NCBI GenBank assembly: GCA_965218725.1 | Contig: CBDCLO010000002.1 | Span: 775,000-838,999 of the forward strand | Reading direction: 5' to 3' | DNA length: 64,000 nucleotides | Source: WTHC01 sp965218725 | Lineage (GTDB): Archaea; Thermoproteota; Nitrososphaeria; Nitrososphaerales; Nitrosopumilaceae | In this document: positions 1-8,426 of the stretch, piece by piece | Layout of the letters: every line of letters starts with the position of its first letter | Numbering within the stretch: position 1 is the first letter of the stretch | Program-made: the position numbers and the translations under genes | The notes under the pieces: generated by a model | The model's input: only the letters and a program-made list of their open reading frames with translations | Databases searched by the model: none | Told to the model about the DNA's origin: nothing

Positions 1-1
1 C

Positions 2-1111
2 TTTGAAAAAATAGGTAATAACATAAAACCATATAATCCTAATGAATTAATTTTTGATTGTGATGGTTTTGTTGTTATACCTGGATTTATTAATGCACAT
101 ATCCATATAGCTGATTCTATAGCTAAAGATGTAAATTTGGATCTAGGTCCCAATGAAAAAATAAATCCTATTTATGGAACCAAGAAAAAAATTCTTGATA
201 ATTCTATCCCATCACATATTGCAAGTTACATAAAAAATACATGTTATTCTATGATTAAAAAAGGCATAACCACATTCGTTGATTTTAGGGAAGGTGGTAT
301 TCCCGGAATTTTGCTTTTAAAAGACACCATTTCATCACTTCCTATAAGATCTATAATATTAGGTAGAGTAGAATACTATCAAAATAGCGAACAAATTAAA
401 AAAAATAGTCTTATGCAATGTGAAAAATCAAAAAAACTTTCTTTAATAGCTGAAATATGTGATGGTATAGGAATTAGTGGAGCAAATGAGTATAGTGATT
501 TAACACTCAAACATTTTTCTATGATAAATAAAATAAGAGCAATACATTCAGGAGAAACAATAGAAAGTATTAATATCTCAAAACATATCACAGGAAAATC
601 TGAAGTTATACGTTCCTTGCAATTAAAACCACATTTTCTAGTACATATGACTTGTGCAACTAAGAATGATCTGTATATAGCCCGTAAAAAAACTAATGGC
701 ATTGTAGTTTGTCCACGTGCAAATGCAGCACTTGCAGAGGGAATACCTGATGTATACTCGATGATAAAATTGGGATATTGTATTTCTATAGGAACAGATA
801 ATGTTATGGTAAATCAACCTGATATATTCAGAGAAATGGATTATTTATGGAAAACTATGATGGCAACTAACAAAAAAAGAGTAGATCCTAAAATAATTCT
901 TAAAATGGCTACTGTTAACGCAGGAAAACTATTAAAAAAAAAAATAGGTGTAATTAAAACAGGTAAATTTGCAGACTGTATTTTCATAGATAAACATTCA
1001 ATTGATATTGATCCTATGCATAATCCATATGCAGCTATTGTTCATAGAGCATCTGAATCAATAATTAAAGCAGTTATGATTGGTGGTAAAATAGTATATG
1101 GAAAAATCTAG
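2..1111 (+). CDS. Amidohydrolase/deaminase of the chlorohydrolase-MtaD type, 5' truncated
   Basis: The reading frame is open at the left window edge, so the N-terminus is missing. The visible part is a metal-dependent amidohydrolase: a PGFINAHIH metal motif near the start, then IHSGET, a third histidine in LVHMTCAT, and the aspartate of SIGTDN near the C-terminal third. This set fits the adenosine/MTA/SAH-deaminase and chlorohydrolase branch, which hydrolyses amino groups from heterocycles in the cytoplasm. The substrate cannot be read from the sequence. Its last 14 bases overlap the start of the riboflavin reductase gene, which implies co-translation and makes a pyrimidine or pterin substrate worth considering. 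The family is sure; the role is inferred. Confidence 0.8.
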   Translation, partial: FEKIGNNIKPYNPNELIFDCDGFVVIPGFINAHIHIADSIAKDVNLDLGPNEKINPIYGTKKKILDNSIPSHIASYIKNTCYSMIKKGITTFVDFREGGIPGILLLKDTISSLPIRSIILGRVEYYQNSEQIKKNSLMQCEKSKKLSLIAEICDGIGISGANEYSDLTLKHFSMINKIRAIHSGETIESINISKHITGKSEVIRSLQLKPHFLVHMTCATKNDLYIARKKTNGIVVCPRANAALAEGIPDVYSMIKLGYCISIGTDNVMVNQPDIFREMDYLWKTMMATNKKRVDPKIILKMATVNAGKLLKKKIGVIKTGKFADCIFIDKHSIDIDPMHNPYAAIVHRASESIIKAVMIGGKIVYGKI

Positions 1112-1754
1112 ACCATATGTTATTTTAAGCTCCACTATGACATTAGATGGAAAATTAGCTACAAAAACTGGCGATTCTAAAATTTCAAGTTATAATGATA
1201 AAGTGCGCTTACATAAATTAAGATCTAAGGTTGATGCTATTATAATAGGAGCAAACACAGTAAAAAGAGATGATCCGCTTCTTACAGTTAGATATGTTAA
1301 ATGTAACACTAATCCTATACGTATTGTACTAGACTCTAAAGGTACCATAAAGTCAAATTCTAGAATTATAAAAACTTGTAGCATATTACCAACAATAATT
1401 GCAGTATCTAAAAAAACATCATTAAAAAATCTAAATAGGCTATCAAAATATCATTTAGATATTGTATCTACTGGAAATATTATGGTTGATATTAAACAAT
1501 TACTTTTTTTATTAAAAAAAAAAAATATAAATAGAATACTTGTAGAAGGTGGTGGAATTGTTAACTGGAATTTTATAAAGCAAGATCTTGTAGATGAAAT
1601 AATAGTAACAATATCTCCGTACTTAGTTGGTGGTGACGATGCCGTGTCTCTTATATCTGGAGATGGATTTAGAAAAATCATGAATTCTAAAAAATTAAAA
1701 TTACAAAATATATGTCGTGTAGGGAATGAAGTAACACTGTACTATGTTACTTAA
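1098..1754 (+). CDS. arfC: 2,5-diamino-6-ribosylamino-pyrimidinone 5'-phosphate reductase (RibD C-terminal family)
   Basis: This 218-residue protein matches the archaeal/fungal riboflavin reductase family (MJ0671/Rib7), which reduces the ribosyl group of the diaminopyrimidine intermediate with NAD(P)H. Visible marks are TMTLDGKLAT near residue 14, the IIIGANTVKRDDPLLT block near residues 47-62, and the LVEGGG nucleotide-binding loop near residue 150. There is no N-terminal deaminase domain, as in other archaea, where reduction precedes deamination. It starts inside the preceding amidohydrolase gene and converges with tfe, overlapping it by 8 bases at the 3' end. Confidence 0.85.
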   Translation: MEKSRPYVILSSTMTLDGKLATKTGDSKISSYNDKVRLHKLRSKVDAIIIGANTVKRDDPLLTVRYVKCNTNPIRIVLDSKGTIKSNSRIIKTCSILPTIIAVSKKTSLKNLNRLSKYHLDIVSTGNIMVDIKQLLFLLKKKNINRILVEGGGIVNWNFIKQDLVDEIIVTISPYLVGGDDAVSLISGDGFRKIMNSKKLKLQNICRVGNEVTLYYVT

Positions 1755-2280
1755 TATTATTTTTTATTTGTTCTATCTTATGTTGTAACGCTTTTTTTAT
1801 TTTATCATTTTTCTTTAAATTTAAGACGTTTCCACATGTTGAGCACTTGAAAAACAATTCTAATGCATCTTCGAATGTAATCCTTCTACAATCTTGATTT
1901 CCACAATGATAAAACTCTGACATGCTTTCATATTCTAACCTCTGTTTTAATCTCTCAATAATTTTTTTCTTTTGACTTGAAATAAAATGATCAACTTCTT
2001 CCTTCCTTGTACGCCACCTGTATACGAACCATCCTTTTCTTTCATCTTTCATTCTAGTTCCAGTTATTAATGCCTTACCAAACAAATCATACAGTATTTT
2101 TCTTACCATGTTTATTCTTAACCCTGTTGAACTAGCAATCTCTTCGTCAGTTGCATCCTCAGATTTTAAAAGTGATCTAGAAACTTTAAGGTACTCATCA
2201 CCTCCTATCATTGATGAGATTCTTATGAACGGATCTTCATGTTTTTCAATCATATGAAGCTGATCTATTAAAGTATTCAA
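1747..2280 (-). CDS. tfe: Transcription initiation factor E subunit alpha (TFE)
   Basis: The 177-residue protein has the TFE layout: an N-terminal winged helix (about residues 1-90, including the TDEEIASSTGLRINMVRKIL recognition part and the YRW wing) and a C-terminal zinc ribbon with CxxxxC (CGNQDC) and CSTCG pairs between about residues 126 and 152. TFE binds RNA polymerase and helps open the promoter. It probably starts at TTG 2280, where TTGA overlaps the stop of the split trm56 gene, so the two form one minus-strand operon. The 3' end overlaps arfC by 8 bases in convergent orientation. Confidence 0.92.
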   Translation of the reverse strand: MNTLIDQLHMIEKHEDPFIRISSMIGGDEYLKVSRSLLKSEDATDEEIASSTGLRINMVRKILYDLFGKALITGTRMKDERKGWFVYRWRTRKEEVDHFISSQKKKIIERLKQRLEYESMSEFYHCGNQDCRRITFEDALELFFKCSTCGNVLNLKKNDKIKKALQHKIEQIKNNIK

Positions 2281-2803
2281 TTAATTGTTTTGTTTATCAC
2301 ATTTTTACCTTTACTGTTAGGTATTATCTCTTTTCTAGCATTACCAAACTTTACTAAAAACTGTTTTCCTGCTTGTATCCTATCAAGAAATATAGCAAGT
2401 GAGCTAATTTCAGAATGTGGCTGGTTCCCTATCGCTATATTGTAGTCAGCAATATCATACATATCACGTGGTACCTTGCTAGCTCCTATCACAACAAAAA
2501 TATATTCCTCGTCATATAACTTGGTGTCCACACCATTGATATTCTTACCATACATAGTCAAATGAACAATTTTATAGTTTTTTTTTTTAATTTAATGATT
2601 TTTTTCCAATTATCAACAAATTCAATCTTAAAGTTGCTTCCCCAGTAAAAATTTATTTTTTTAATAGTTTTTTCTATTTTATTATTATTTTTTACCATGT
2701 AGATTTTTGCTGCATTAAATGCTCTTGCAACAAGTGCCGTATGTGTCATAACTCTATCATCACGAACAAAACGCTGTCCAATTTGCAGTACCTCTATTCT
2801 CAT
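2277..2803 (-). pseudogene. trm56: tRNA (cytidine(56)-2'-O)-methyltransferase, split by a frameshift
   Basis: Two adjacent minus-strand frames together give one aTrm56 (SPOUT family) protein, which methylates C56 in the T-loop of tRNA. The first frame (to about 2558) holds the N-terminal half with VLQIGQRFVRDDRVMTHTAL and FVDNWKK; the second (from about 2590) holds HLTMYGKNING, ASKVPRDMYDIADYNIAIGN and QPHSEISSLAIFLDR, the cofactor knot. The join lies in an A11 run on the coding strand (plus-strand T run 2578-2588). Adding one A would restore a continuous protein of about 176 residues. This may be a real mutation, rescue by polymerase slippage, or a sequencing error. I prefer ATG 2803 over GTG 2815 because family members begin near this point. 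It is followed directly by tfe. Confidence 0.85.
2578..2588 (-). other. A11 homopolymer at the trm56 frameshift
   Basis: The plus strand has eleven T in a row, read as A11 in the trm56 coding strand. It lies exactly where the reading frame must change by one base to keep the family sequence continuous. Such runs are known sites of replication and transcription slippage. Confidence 0.8.
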
Positions 2804-2898
2804 ATTAATATACACCGCAGATCCAGATCTGCTAACCAGGTATTTTTGTACATTCTAAATCTGTCTCTAATTAAATATTTAAATCATACATCATATTT

Positions 2899-3936
2899 TT
2901 ATCTTTTAAGAATTTTTTCAATATTTATATTGAGAACAATTTCTGCTATATCACTTGTGTACTCAGCGATACGCCTTATATTTTCTACTATTCTACGTAC
3001 AAAATAAATTTCCTCACTATCTGTTATAGTTTTTGTGTAATCGAGTATTTTTTTTTCATGTTCAAGTATTTTTAATGTATCTTGAATAGTTGTATTTGCA
3101 TGATTAAAATCTCCTTTAAAAAGAGATAAACATGATTGATCTATAAGATGTAATGAGAATTCTGTCATTTCATTTATTTTAAGATAAATTTCTTGTTTAA
3201 TTGGACTTCTAAATTTTATTAGCTCTTTTGCAATTAGTACAGCTTGATCACCGGTTCTTTCTATATTTTTTGTAATCACCCTATATCCTAGACAATTTCT
3301 TGAGTTAGAAAATCCCATGTCTTTTAACATCTGTTCATTTTGGATTGCAATTTTTAGTTGTCGTATAATATAGAATCCAAATCTGTCTACCTCGTCATCA
3401 ATTTCTATCACTTCATTAGCAAGCTCTAAATTTGTTTCTTTTATTGCAAGTAGTACATCACTTAGCATAGATTTTGCAAGATGCACCATTCTTTTAAAAG
3501 CTCCGTCTATAGATAGCTCTAATAAATTAACTAATACTTGAATCACAATCTCATTCACTGAATCTGAAATAATTTCTGTTCCTATTAGCATTCTCTTTAC
3601 TGCTTCTTTTATAGCATCTCTTTGTAGCGGATTAAATCTACCTTTCTTAGGTCGTATGCTTATTGTCTTAAATCCAACAAAATATAGTGATATGATTTTT
3701 CTTATTATTGATTTTTCGTCATCATCATAATTAACCTCAAAAATAGCATTATCGATCTGAGTATTTTTTATTTTATATTTGGGTGAGATTATTTGTAATG
3801 TTGCACCGCTTTTTCTAATAATTAATTGATCACCTTGCTTCAAACTTAGTTCAGTTATCCACTTTTTTGGTAATGAAATTATATATGATGACTTACCAGT
3901 AAACTGAATTTTTCTCACTTCTTCATCTCTATACAT
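2899..3936 (-). CDS. PhoU-like regulator with N-terminal SpoVT/AbrB domain
   Basis: The 345-residue protein opens with an AbrB-type DNA-binding swapped-hairpin domain (about residues 5-50, RKIQFTGKSSYIISLPKKWI then GDQLIIR) followed by two helical PhoU repeats (about 110-220 and 230-340, with repeated D-rich helices such as EIDDEVDRFGFYI). This architecture is widespread in archaea and is thought to link phosphate status to gene control. It is divergently placed from the PUA-domain gene. The 83-base stretch downstream belongs to the trm56 promoter region. Confidence 0.8.
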   Translation of the reverse strand: MYRDEEVRKIQFTGKSSYIISLPKKWITELSLKQGDQLIIRKSGATLQIISPKYKIKNTQIDNAIFEVNYDDDEKSIIRKIISLYFVGFKTISIRPKKGRFNPLQRDAIKEAVKRMLIGTEIISDSVNEIVIQVLVNLLELSIDGAFKRMVHLAKSMLSDVLLAIKETNLELANEVIEIDDEVDRFGFYIIRQLKIAIQNEQMLKDMGFSNSRNCLGYRVITKNIERTGDQAVLIAKELIKFRSPIKQEIYLKINEMTEFSLHLIDQSCLSLFKGDFNHANTTIQDTLKILEHEKKILDYTKTITDSEEIYFVRRIVENIRRIAEYTSDIAEIVLNINIEKILKR

Positions 3937-4011
3937 ACTGTCAACTAGTTTTATTAATTCTATATAGTTAACTAATGTTTATAAATTAAACCTAAAATAT
4001 TATTAGTAGTT

Positions 4012-4479
4012 GTGGTCTATATGGATTGTATTGTAAAATTAAAATATACCATAGATGCACTATTTGGAAATAATGTATCCAAATATTTACCAAAGAATAT
4101 AACATTTTCATTTTCTACAAGAACAGGCAGAATTAAAAGTGTTTATTATGATGGAAAGTTGTTGTGTACACTTAGAATAGATGGAGGACTAGCGATCACC
4201 ATTCTACTAGCTAAAATTCTATTAAAAAGTAAGAAATTTAAAGAAAACTGTTTGGAAGTTGATAAAATATCTAAACCATTTATAGAAAATGGCAGATCAG
4301 TTTTTTGTAATCACATAATATGGTGTGGTAAAAATATTTTAATCAAGGCTGATGTACCAATACTGTATAAAAATAATGTTATTGCCATTGGTAAATCAAT
4401 ACTTACATCACAAATGATTAAAACTCAAAAAAAAGGTATGGCAATAAAAATTAGAAACAGTTTAAAAAGTTCATATTAG
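4012..4479 (+). CDS. PUA-domain RNA-binding protein
   Basis: The 155-residue protein has a C-terminal PUA domain (about residues 75-150: CHH-type loop IIWCGKNILIKADVPILYKNNVIAIGKS in outline) behind an N-terminal domain of the kind found before PUA in archaeal proteins. PUA domains bind structured RNA, as in pseudouridine synthases and archaeosine enzymes; no catalytic domain is visible here. GTG 4012 and ATG 4021 are both possible starts. It lies 10 bases before the NAC gene, suggesting a translation-related operon. Confidence 0.65.
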   Translation: MVYMDCIVKLKYTIDALFGNNVSKYLPKNITFSFSTRTGRIKSVYYDGKLLCTLRIDGGLAITILLAKILLKSKKFKENCLEVDKISKPFIENGRSVFCNHIIWCGKNILIKADVPILYKNNVIAIGKSILTSQMIKTQKKGMAIKIRNSLKSSY

Positions 4480-4489
4480 TTGAAATATT

Positions 4490-4828
4490 ATGATGAATAA
4501 TAATCGTCAACTTAGAAGAATGATGAATAAAATGGGACTTGATATGAATGAAATAAATAATGTACAAGAAGTGATAATAAAAACCAACAAAAAAGAAATA
4601 ATAATACAAAAACCATCAGTTACCGAAATGAAATCACAGTCAAATTCAATATTTCAGATAATTGCAAATGATTTTGAAGAAATAGAACTAGAAAAACCAG
4701 TATTTGAACAAGATGATGTTATGTTGGTATGTCAACAATCCAACGTAAATAAAGATCAAGCAATAGCTGCATTAACAGAATCAAAAGGCGATTTAGCAAA
4801 AGCTATTCTATTATTAACAACAAAATGA
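4490..4828 (+). CDS. nac: Nascent polypeptide-associated complex protein (archaeal alpha NAC)
   Basis: This 112-residue protein has the archaeal NAC layout: a short Met/Asn-rich N-terminus (RQLRRMMNKMGLD), a small beta NAC core (about residues 25-65) and a C-terminal UBA domain (about 72-111, VMLVCQQSNVNKDQAIAAL). NAC binds nascent chains as they leave the ribosome. It follows the PUA gene by 10 bases and precedes a coiled-coil gene by about 35 bases. Confidence 0.88.
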   Translation: MMNNNRQLRRMMNKMGLDMNEINNVQEVIIKTNKKEIIIQKPSVTEMKSQSNSIFQIIANDFEEIELEKPVFEQDDVMLVCQQSNVNKDQAIAALTESKGDLAKAILLLTTK

Positions 4829-4863
4829 AAGATTAAATTACAGTCAGATGTCTATACAGCGTT

Positions 4864-5190
4864 TTGGGAGAAAAAATAAATAAAATAATATCTGCATTAT
4901 CAAGCTTAGAATCTGATATGGAATCGTTAAAAGAGAATGTTCTTAAAATGCAAAATGATCTAAAACTAAAAACTCAAAATGAAATAGAATTATTGACTGA
5001 AAAAACTAAAAAACTAGCTATGAAAGAATCAGATATGATCATTTCACAATCACAAGCAAAAGCAGAAATAGAGTCAGAAAAAATAATTAAAACAAATGAT
5101 GATAATCTTGTAAAGCTTAAAAAAAAAATAGATGATACTCTTGATGATGTGGTAACTTATATAGTAGAACTTGCACTAAAAAAACCATGA
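4864..5190 (+). CDS. Coiled-coil protein, possibly A-type ATP synthase subunit H
   Basis: The 108-residue protein is almost entirely predicted coiled coil (heptads from about residue 8 to 95, with no Cys or Trp). Size and composition resemble AhaH/subunit H, a peripheral-stalk component of A-type ATP synthases, but other small coiled-coil proteins would look alike and no other ATP synthase gene is in the window. TTG 4864 is the only plausible start after the in-frame stop at 4834. Confidence 0.5.
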   Translation: MGEKINKIISALSSLESDMESLKENVLKMQNDLKLKTQNEIELLTEKTKKLAMKESDMIISQSQAKAEIESEKIIKTNDDNLVKLKKKIDDTLDDVVTYIVELALKKP

Positions 5191-5273
5191 TCGTATCTTA
5201 TTTCTACCACATATGGATGACTTAAGAAATTCTGTAAAAATAGATATTTTTTTATAAATATTGTATGTTGATC

Positions 5274-5281
5274 TTTAAATA
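5274..5281 (+). promoter_or_regulatory. Box A (TTTAAATA) for the small zinc-protein gene
   Basis: An archaeal TATA element sits about 41 bases before the preferred start ATG 5319, in the only gap of any length before this gene. Expected transcription start is near 5304. Confidence 0.5.
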
Positions 5282-5318
5282 GATCCTGGTACTAATAATA
5301 TTGTTTAGAGAGATAGAA

Positions 5319-5558
5319 ATGACGTGTAAAGGAATATGTGTAAGATATAAAGCTCAAAAACCTGTAGGCGCTGGAAGATATGCATCAGGTCAGAGACGTT
5401 GCCAGATATGTGAAATATTTATAAAATGGGAAGGTCTTTGGTGTCCATGTTGTGGATATAGACTTAGGACCAAACCTAGGAACCTTAAATATAAAGCAAA
5501 GCTACGTGCAAGAATAGAAGCTGACACTCGAACTGAAGAGATACCAATAAACGTATAG
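5319..5558 (+). CDS. Small conserved zinc-ribbon protein
   Basis: A basic protein of 79 residues with cysteines in MTCKGICV, RRCQICE and CPCCGYR, suggesting one or two zinc sites, and a lysine/arginine-rich C-terminal helix (KPRNLKYKAKLRARIEA). The pattern suggests nucleic-acid or ribosome binding, but no named family is recognised; similar proteins appear to be conserved in Thaumarchaeota. ATG 5319 is chosen over TTG 5301 because the conserved sequence begins there and it fits the box A position. Confidence 0.7.
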   Translation: MTCKGICVRYKAQKPVGAGRYASGQRRCQICEIFIKWEGLWCPCCGYRLRTKPRNLKYKAKLRARIEADTRTEEIPINV

Positions 5559-5574
5559 CAATTTAGTTTTATTT

Positions 5575-5910
5575 ATGTTGAATAATTGTCATGCAAAAAA
5601 AATCATAGTAGTTTCAGAAAGAACATTTGTAATACATGTATTGAAGCTTGGTAATGGTTGTTTTGTGACAATATCAGAGGGCTCAGAAAGAATTGGATCC
5701 ATGGTTGCATCTATAACTACGAATATCACTATAACCACTACAATAGTTCCAGAAAAAAATAATTCTTTCATTCTAAGACTGCTGTCTGAAAATATTTCTA
5801 CTGTTATTAATGGAATTAGTGTTGTTTCAATATATTTACTAAAAACAATTGATATTAAAATAATTAAGGTACTAGTAAACGATATAATGAAAATTATTAA
5901 AAATGAATGA
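5575..5910 (+). CDS. Hypothetical protein, possible proteasome-assembly-chaperone-like fold
   Basis: The 111-residue protein has alternating strands rich in Ile, Val and Thr (for example GSMVASITTNITITTTIVPE) and a C-terminal helix ending KIIKNE. The strand order vaguely recalls small Pba3/Pba4-like chaperones, but this is only a shape resemblance. Its last 8 bases overlap ubiD, so the two are probably co-translated. No function is assigned. Confidence 0.55.
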   Translation: MLNNCHAKKIIVVSERTFVIHVLKLGNGCFVTISEGSERIGSMVASITTNITITTTIVPEKNNSFILRLLSENISTVINGISVVSIYLLKTIDIKIIKVLVNDIMKIIKNE

Positions 5911-7237
5911 CTTAAGATGCTACATAGATTTAATAAATAAAGACAATGATCTAATAACAATTAAAAAAAAAGTAACTACAAAATATGAAATTGCTGGAAT
6001 TACTGCCAAACTTGATAATAATAAAGCAGTTCTATTTGAGAAAATAAATGAAAGTAATTTTAGACTAGTATCTAATCTAGTTGGAACAAAGACAAGATAT
6101 GCTAAAGCAATTAACACTACAGAATCAGATATTCACAATAAGATTATTAGTGCTATAAATAATGCAAAAAAACCAATTACCACTAACATAGGAAAATTTA
6201 AAGAAAATAAATCTAATGATCTATCTATACTTCCAATAGTTACACACTTTGAAAAAGAACCAGGTCCATTTATAACTTCGTCCATAATACATGTACAAAA
6301 TAATAAAAAACCCACACAAAATTTATCGTTTCATAGACTCTTATACTTAGATAGAACTCATTTATCAGTACGAATGGTTGAAGGTAGGCATTTACATAAA
6401 GCATTTATTGATGCTAAGGAACATAATGCAGATCTAAAAGTTGCTATAACTGTTGGTGTTCATCCAGCAATATCGATAGCAAGTTCATACCAATATTGTT
6501 ATGGAAAAAATGAGATTGAAATCGCGAATGCAATATTAGATAATAACATTACTTTAACAAAATGTCAACATTCTGGTTTATATGTTCCTTCAAATGCAGA
6601 AATTGTAATAGAAGGAACAATACTTAAAGATAAAACTCATAAAGAGTGGATGGTAGAGATGCTTAGTACATATGACTTTACCAGACCTCAACCTGTATTT
6701 GAATTAAAGCATGTTTATTATAGAAATAATCCTATATTCCACGATATATTATCTGGACATTCAGAGCATAGATTACTTATGGGCATGCCAATTGAATCTA
6801 AATTGAATAAAATACTTAAAACCACATTTCCTCAAATACAAATAATACATATGACTAACGGTGGCTGTAATTGGTTGCATGCAGTAGTTAAAATATCAAA
6901 AAAGAAACAATCAGATCCAAAAAAAATCATAAAAAAAATATTTAGTTCCCACAGATCATTGAAACTTGTTACAGTTGTTGATGATGACATAGATCCTAAT
7001 AATCCAGTTGAAGTAGAGTATGCAATTGCAACACGTTTTCAAGCAGATAAAGACCTGATAATACTAAAAAACACGAGAGGTTCTAGTCTTGATCCATCTA
7101 GTGATCAGAAAAATCTTCTTACATCAAAACTTGGTATTGATGCAACAAAATCATTTTCAAAAAGACATGATGGTTTTGAGATCGCAAAAATACCAGCAGT
7201 TTCAAAAATATCACTAAAAAACTATTTAAAATATTAG
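5903..7237 (+). CDS. ubiD: UbiD-family prenylated-FMN decarboxylase
   Basis: The 444-residue protein matches the UbiD family throughout: N-terminal RCYIDLINKDNDL, central RTHLSVRMVEGRHL, AITVGVHPAIS, EIVIEGTI with the catalytic acidic residues, and C-terminal TRFQADKDLIIL and SSLDPS. These enzymes (de)carboxylate aromatic or alpha,beta-unsaturated acids with prenylated FMN. In archaea without ubiquinone the partner substrate is unknown; menaquinone or prenyl-lipid chemistry is possible. The UbiX-type flavin prenyltransferase is not in the window. It converges with ctaB, leaving 2 bases between them. Confidence 0.88.
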   Translation: MNDLRCYIDLINKDNDLITIKKKVTTKYEIAGITAKLDNNKAVLFEKINESNFRLVSNLVGTKTRYAKAINTTESDIHNKIISAINNAKKPITTNIGKFKENKSNDLSILPIVTHFEKEPGPFITSSIIHVQNNKKPTQNLSFHRLLYLDRTHLSVRMVEGRHLHKAFIDAKEHNADLKVAITVGVHPAISIASSYQYCYGKNEIEIANAILDNNITLTKCQHSGLYVPSNAEIVIEGTILKDKTHKEWMVEMLSTYDFTRPQPVFELKHVYYRNNPIFHDILSGHSEHRLLMGMPIESKLNKILKTTFPQIQIIHMTNGGCNWLHAVVKISKKKQSDPKKIIKKIFSSHRSLKLVTVVDDDIDPNNPVEVEYAIATRFQADKDLIILKNTRGSSLDPSSDQKNLLTSKLGIDATKSFSKRHDGFEIAKIPAVSKISLKNYLKY

Positions 7238-7239
7238 CA

Positions 7240-8163
7240 TTACTGTACTGCCGAATCTATCATTAATACTATGAATAATATAGCTAAATATGGATTAGAA
7301 AATTTAAATAATATCCATGCTTTTTTTTCAACTGGCTTTACTAGTGTCCATAAACTTAAAATTATAATTATTGCTCCAAGTAATATTGCAGTATACAGAT
7401 AAATTAATCCAATTATTTCACCATTATGACTAATAAAAAATGGAAGTATACTGAATAACACCATGATTAATGTAGTTGCTGAAATCACCCTGACAGATGA
7501 TTTTTCTGATATTACTGCTGTTAGCATAGGTATATTGGCTTTATTATAATCATTTTTAAAATGTAATGCTAGTGTCCAAATATGCATAGGAATCCAAACA
7601 AACACTAGTCCGCCTATTATCAAACCCAAATCAAATAATCCTTGAACCGTGACAGACACATATCCTATCATAGCAGGTGCAGATCCTGAAAATCCACCTA
7701 ATATTATATTCCATCTACTTCTACGTTTTAATAAATAGCTATATATCACTATATTGTCAACCAGACCTAAGATCATGAAAAATGTAGCTAGAATACCGTT
7801 TACAAATGCTGTTGTATATATAATTCCAAAAGAACAGATTAGAGATGCAACAGCAAGAATAAAACCAAAATTTCTGGCATCTTGTGGAGAAATCCTTTTA
7901 CTTGGTATTGGTCTGTCTTTAGTTCTTTCCATAATCAAATCTATATCTCGATCATGATAATTTGTAAGAGTGTTTGCAGCAGCTGATCCAGATGCTACTC
8001 CAAATAATATTAGTATTATTGTTTGTGATGACAAATCTATATTATACACATTGGAAGCTGTTACAGCAGAACAGAATGCAGTGAACACCAACAAATACCA
8101 TATTTTTGGTTTTGTTAATTCATAATACGTCTTTATACTTAATCCTAATCTGGATTTTTGCAT
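7240..8163 (-). CDS. ctaB: Protoheme IX farnesyltransferase
   Basis: A 307-residue polytopic membrane protein of the UbiA superfamily with the prenyl-diphosphate motif NYHDRDIDLIMERTKDRPIP (about residues 67-86) and about nine membrane helices. It converts heme b to heme o for terminal oxidases. The second loop with HFKNDYNKANIPML (about 203-216) is the conserved heme-side motif. The 263 bases upstream contain no gene; an ACATATAAAG-like box lies about 40 bases before the start on the minus strand. Confidence 0.9.
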   Translation of the reverse strand: MQKSRLGLSIKTYYELTKPKIWYLLVFTAFCSAVTASNVYNIDLSSQTIILILFGVASGSAAANTLTNYHDRDIDLIMERTKDRPIPSKRISPQDARNFGFILAVASLICSFGIIYTTAFVNGILATFFMILGLVDNIVIYSYLLKRRSRWNIILGGFSGSAPAMIGYVSVTVQGLFDLGLIIGGLVFVWIPMHIWTLALHFKNDYNKANIPMLTAVISEKSSVRVISATTLIMVLFSILPFFISHNGEIIGLIYLYTAILLGAIIIILSLWTLVKPVEKKAWILFKFSNPYLAILFIVLMIDSAVQ

Positions 8164-8426
8164 TATACCAATACCTCGTCAATTATAAAAGATGATATGT
8201 TACTTTATATGTATGTGTCAATGAACTAAAATGCAACAATCTAGATAGATAAGTCCGGTGATCCATATATTTTACTTATTTTAAATATTGCAGCACTTAA
8301 ATTTTGAATATATGTGACTACTTATCATTCATTCAAGATCGTTTTCTTTTTTATGTCACTAATATTGTACTATACAAAAAACTAATTTTTTTCTATCAAT
8401 ATTTGACAAAATTATTAAGCAATATA

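Noticed and set aside
379..702. Minus-strand open frame of about 107 codons
   Set aside because: It lies wholly inside the amidohydrolase coding region, with hydrophobic, low-complexity sequence typical of an antisense shadow.
5589..5960. Minus-strand frame of about 123 codons
   Set aside because: It mirrors the coupled small gene and the start of ubiD; no motif and no promoter support.
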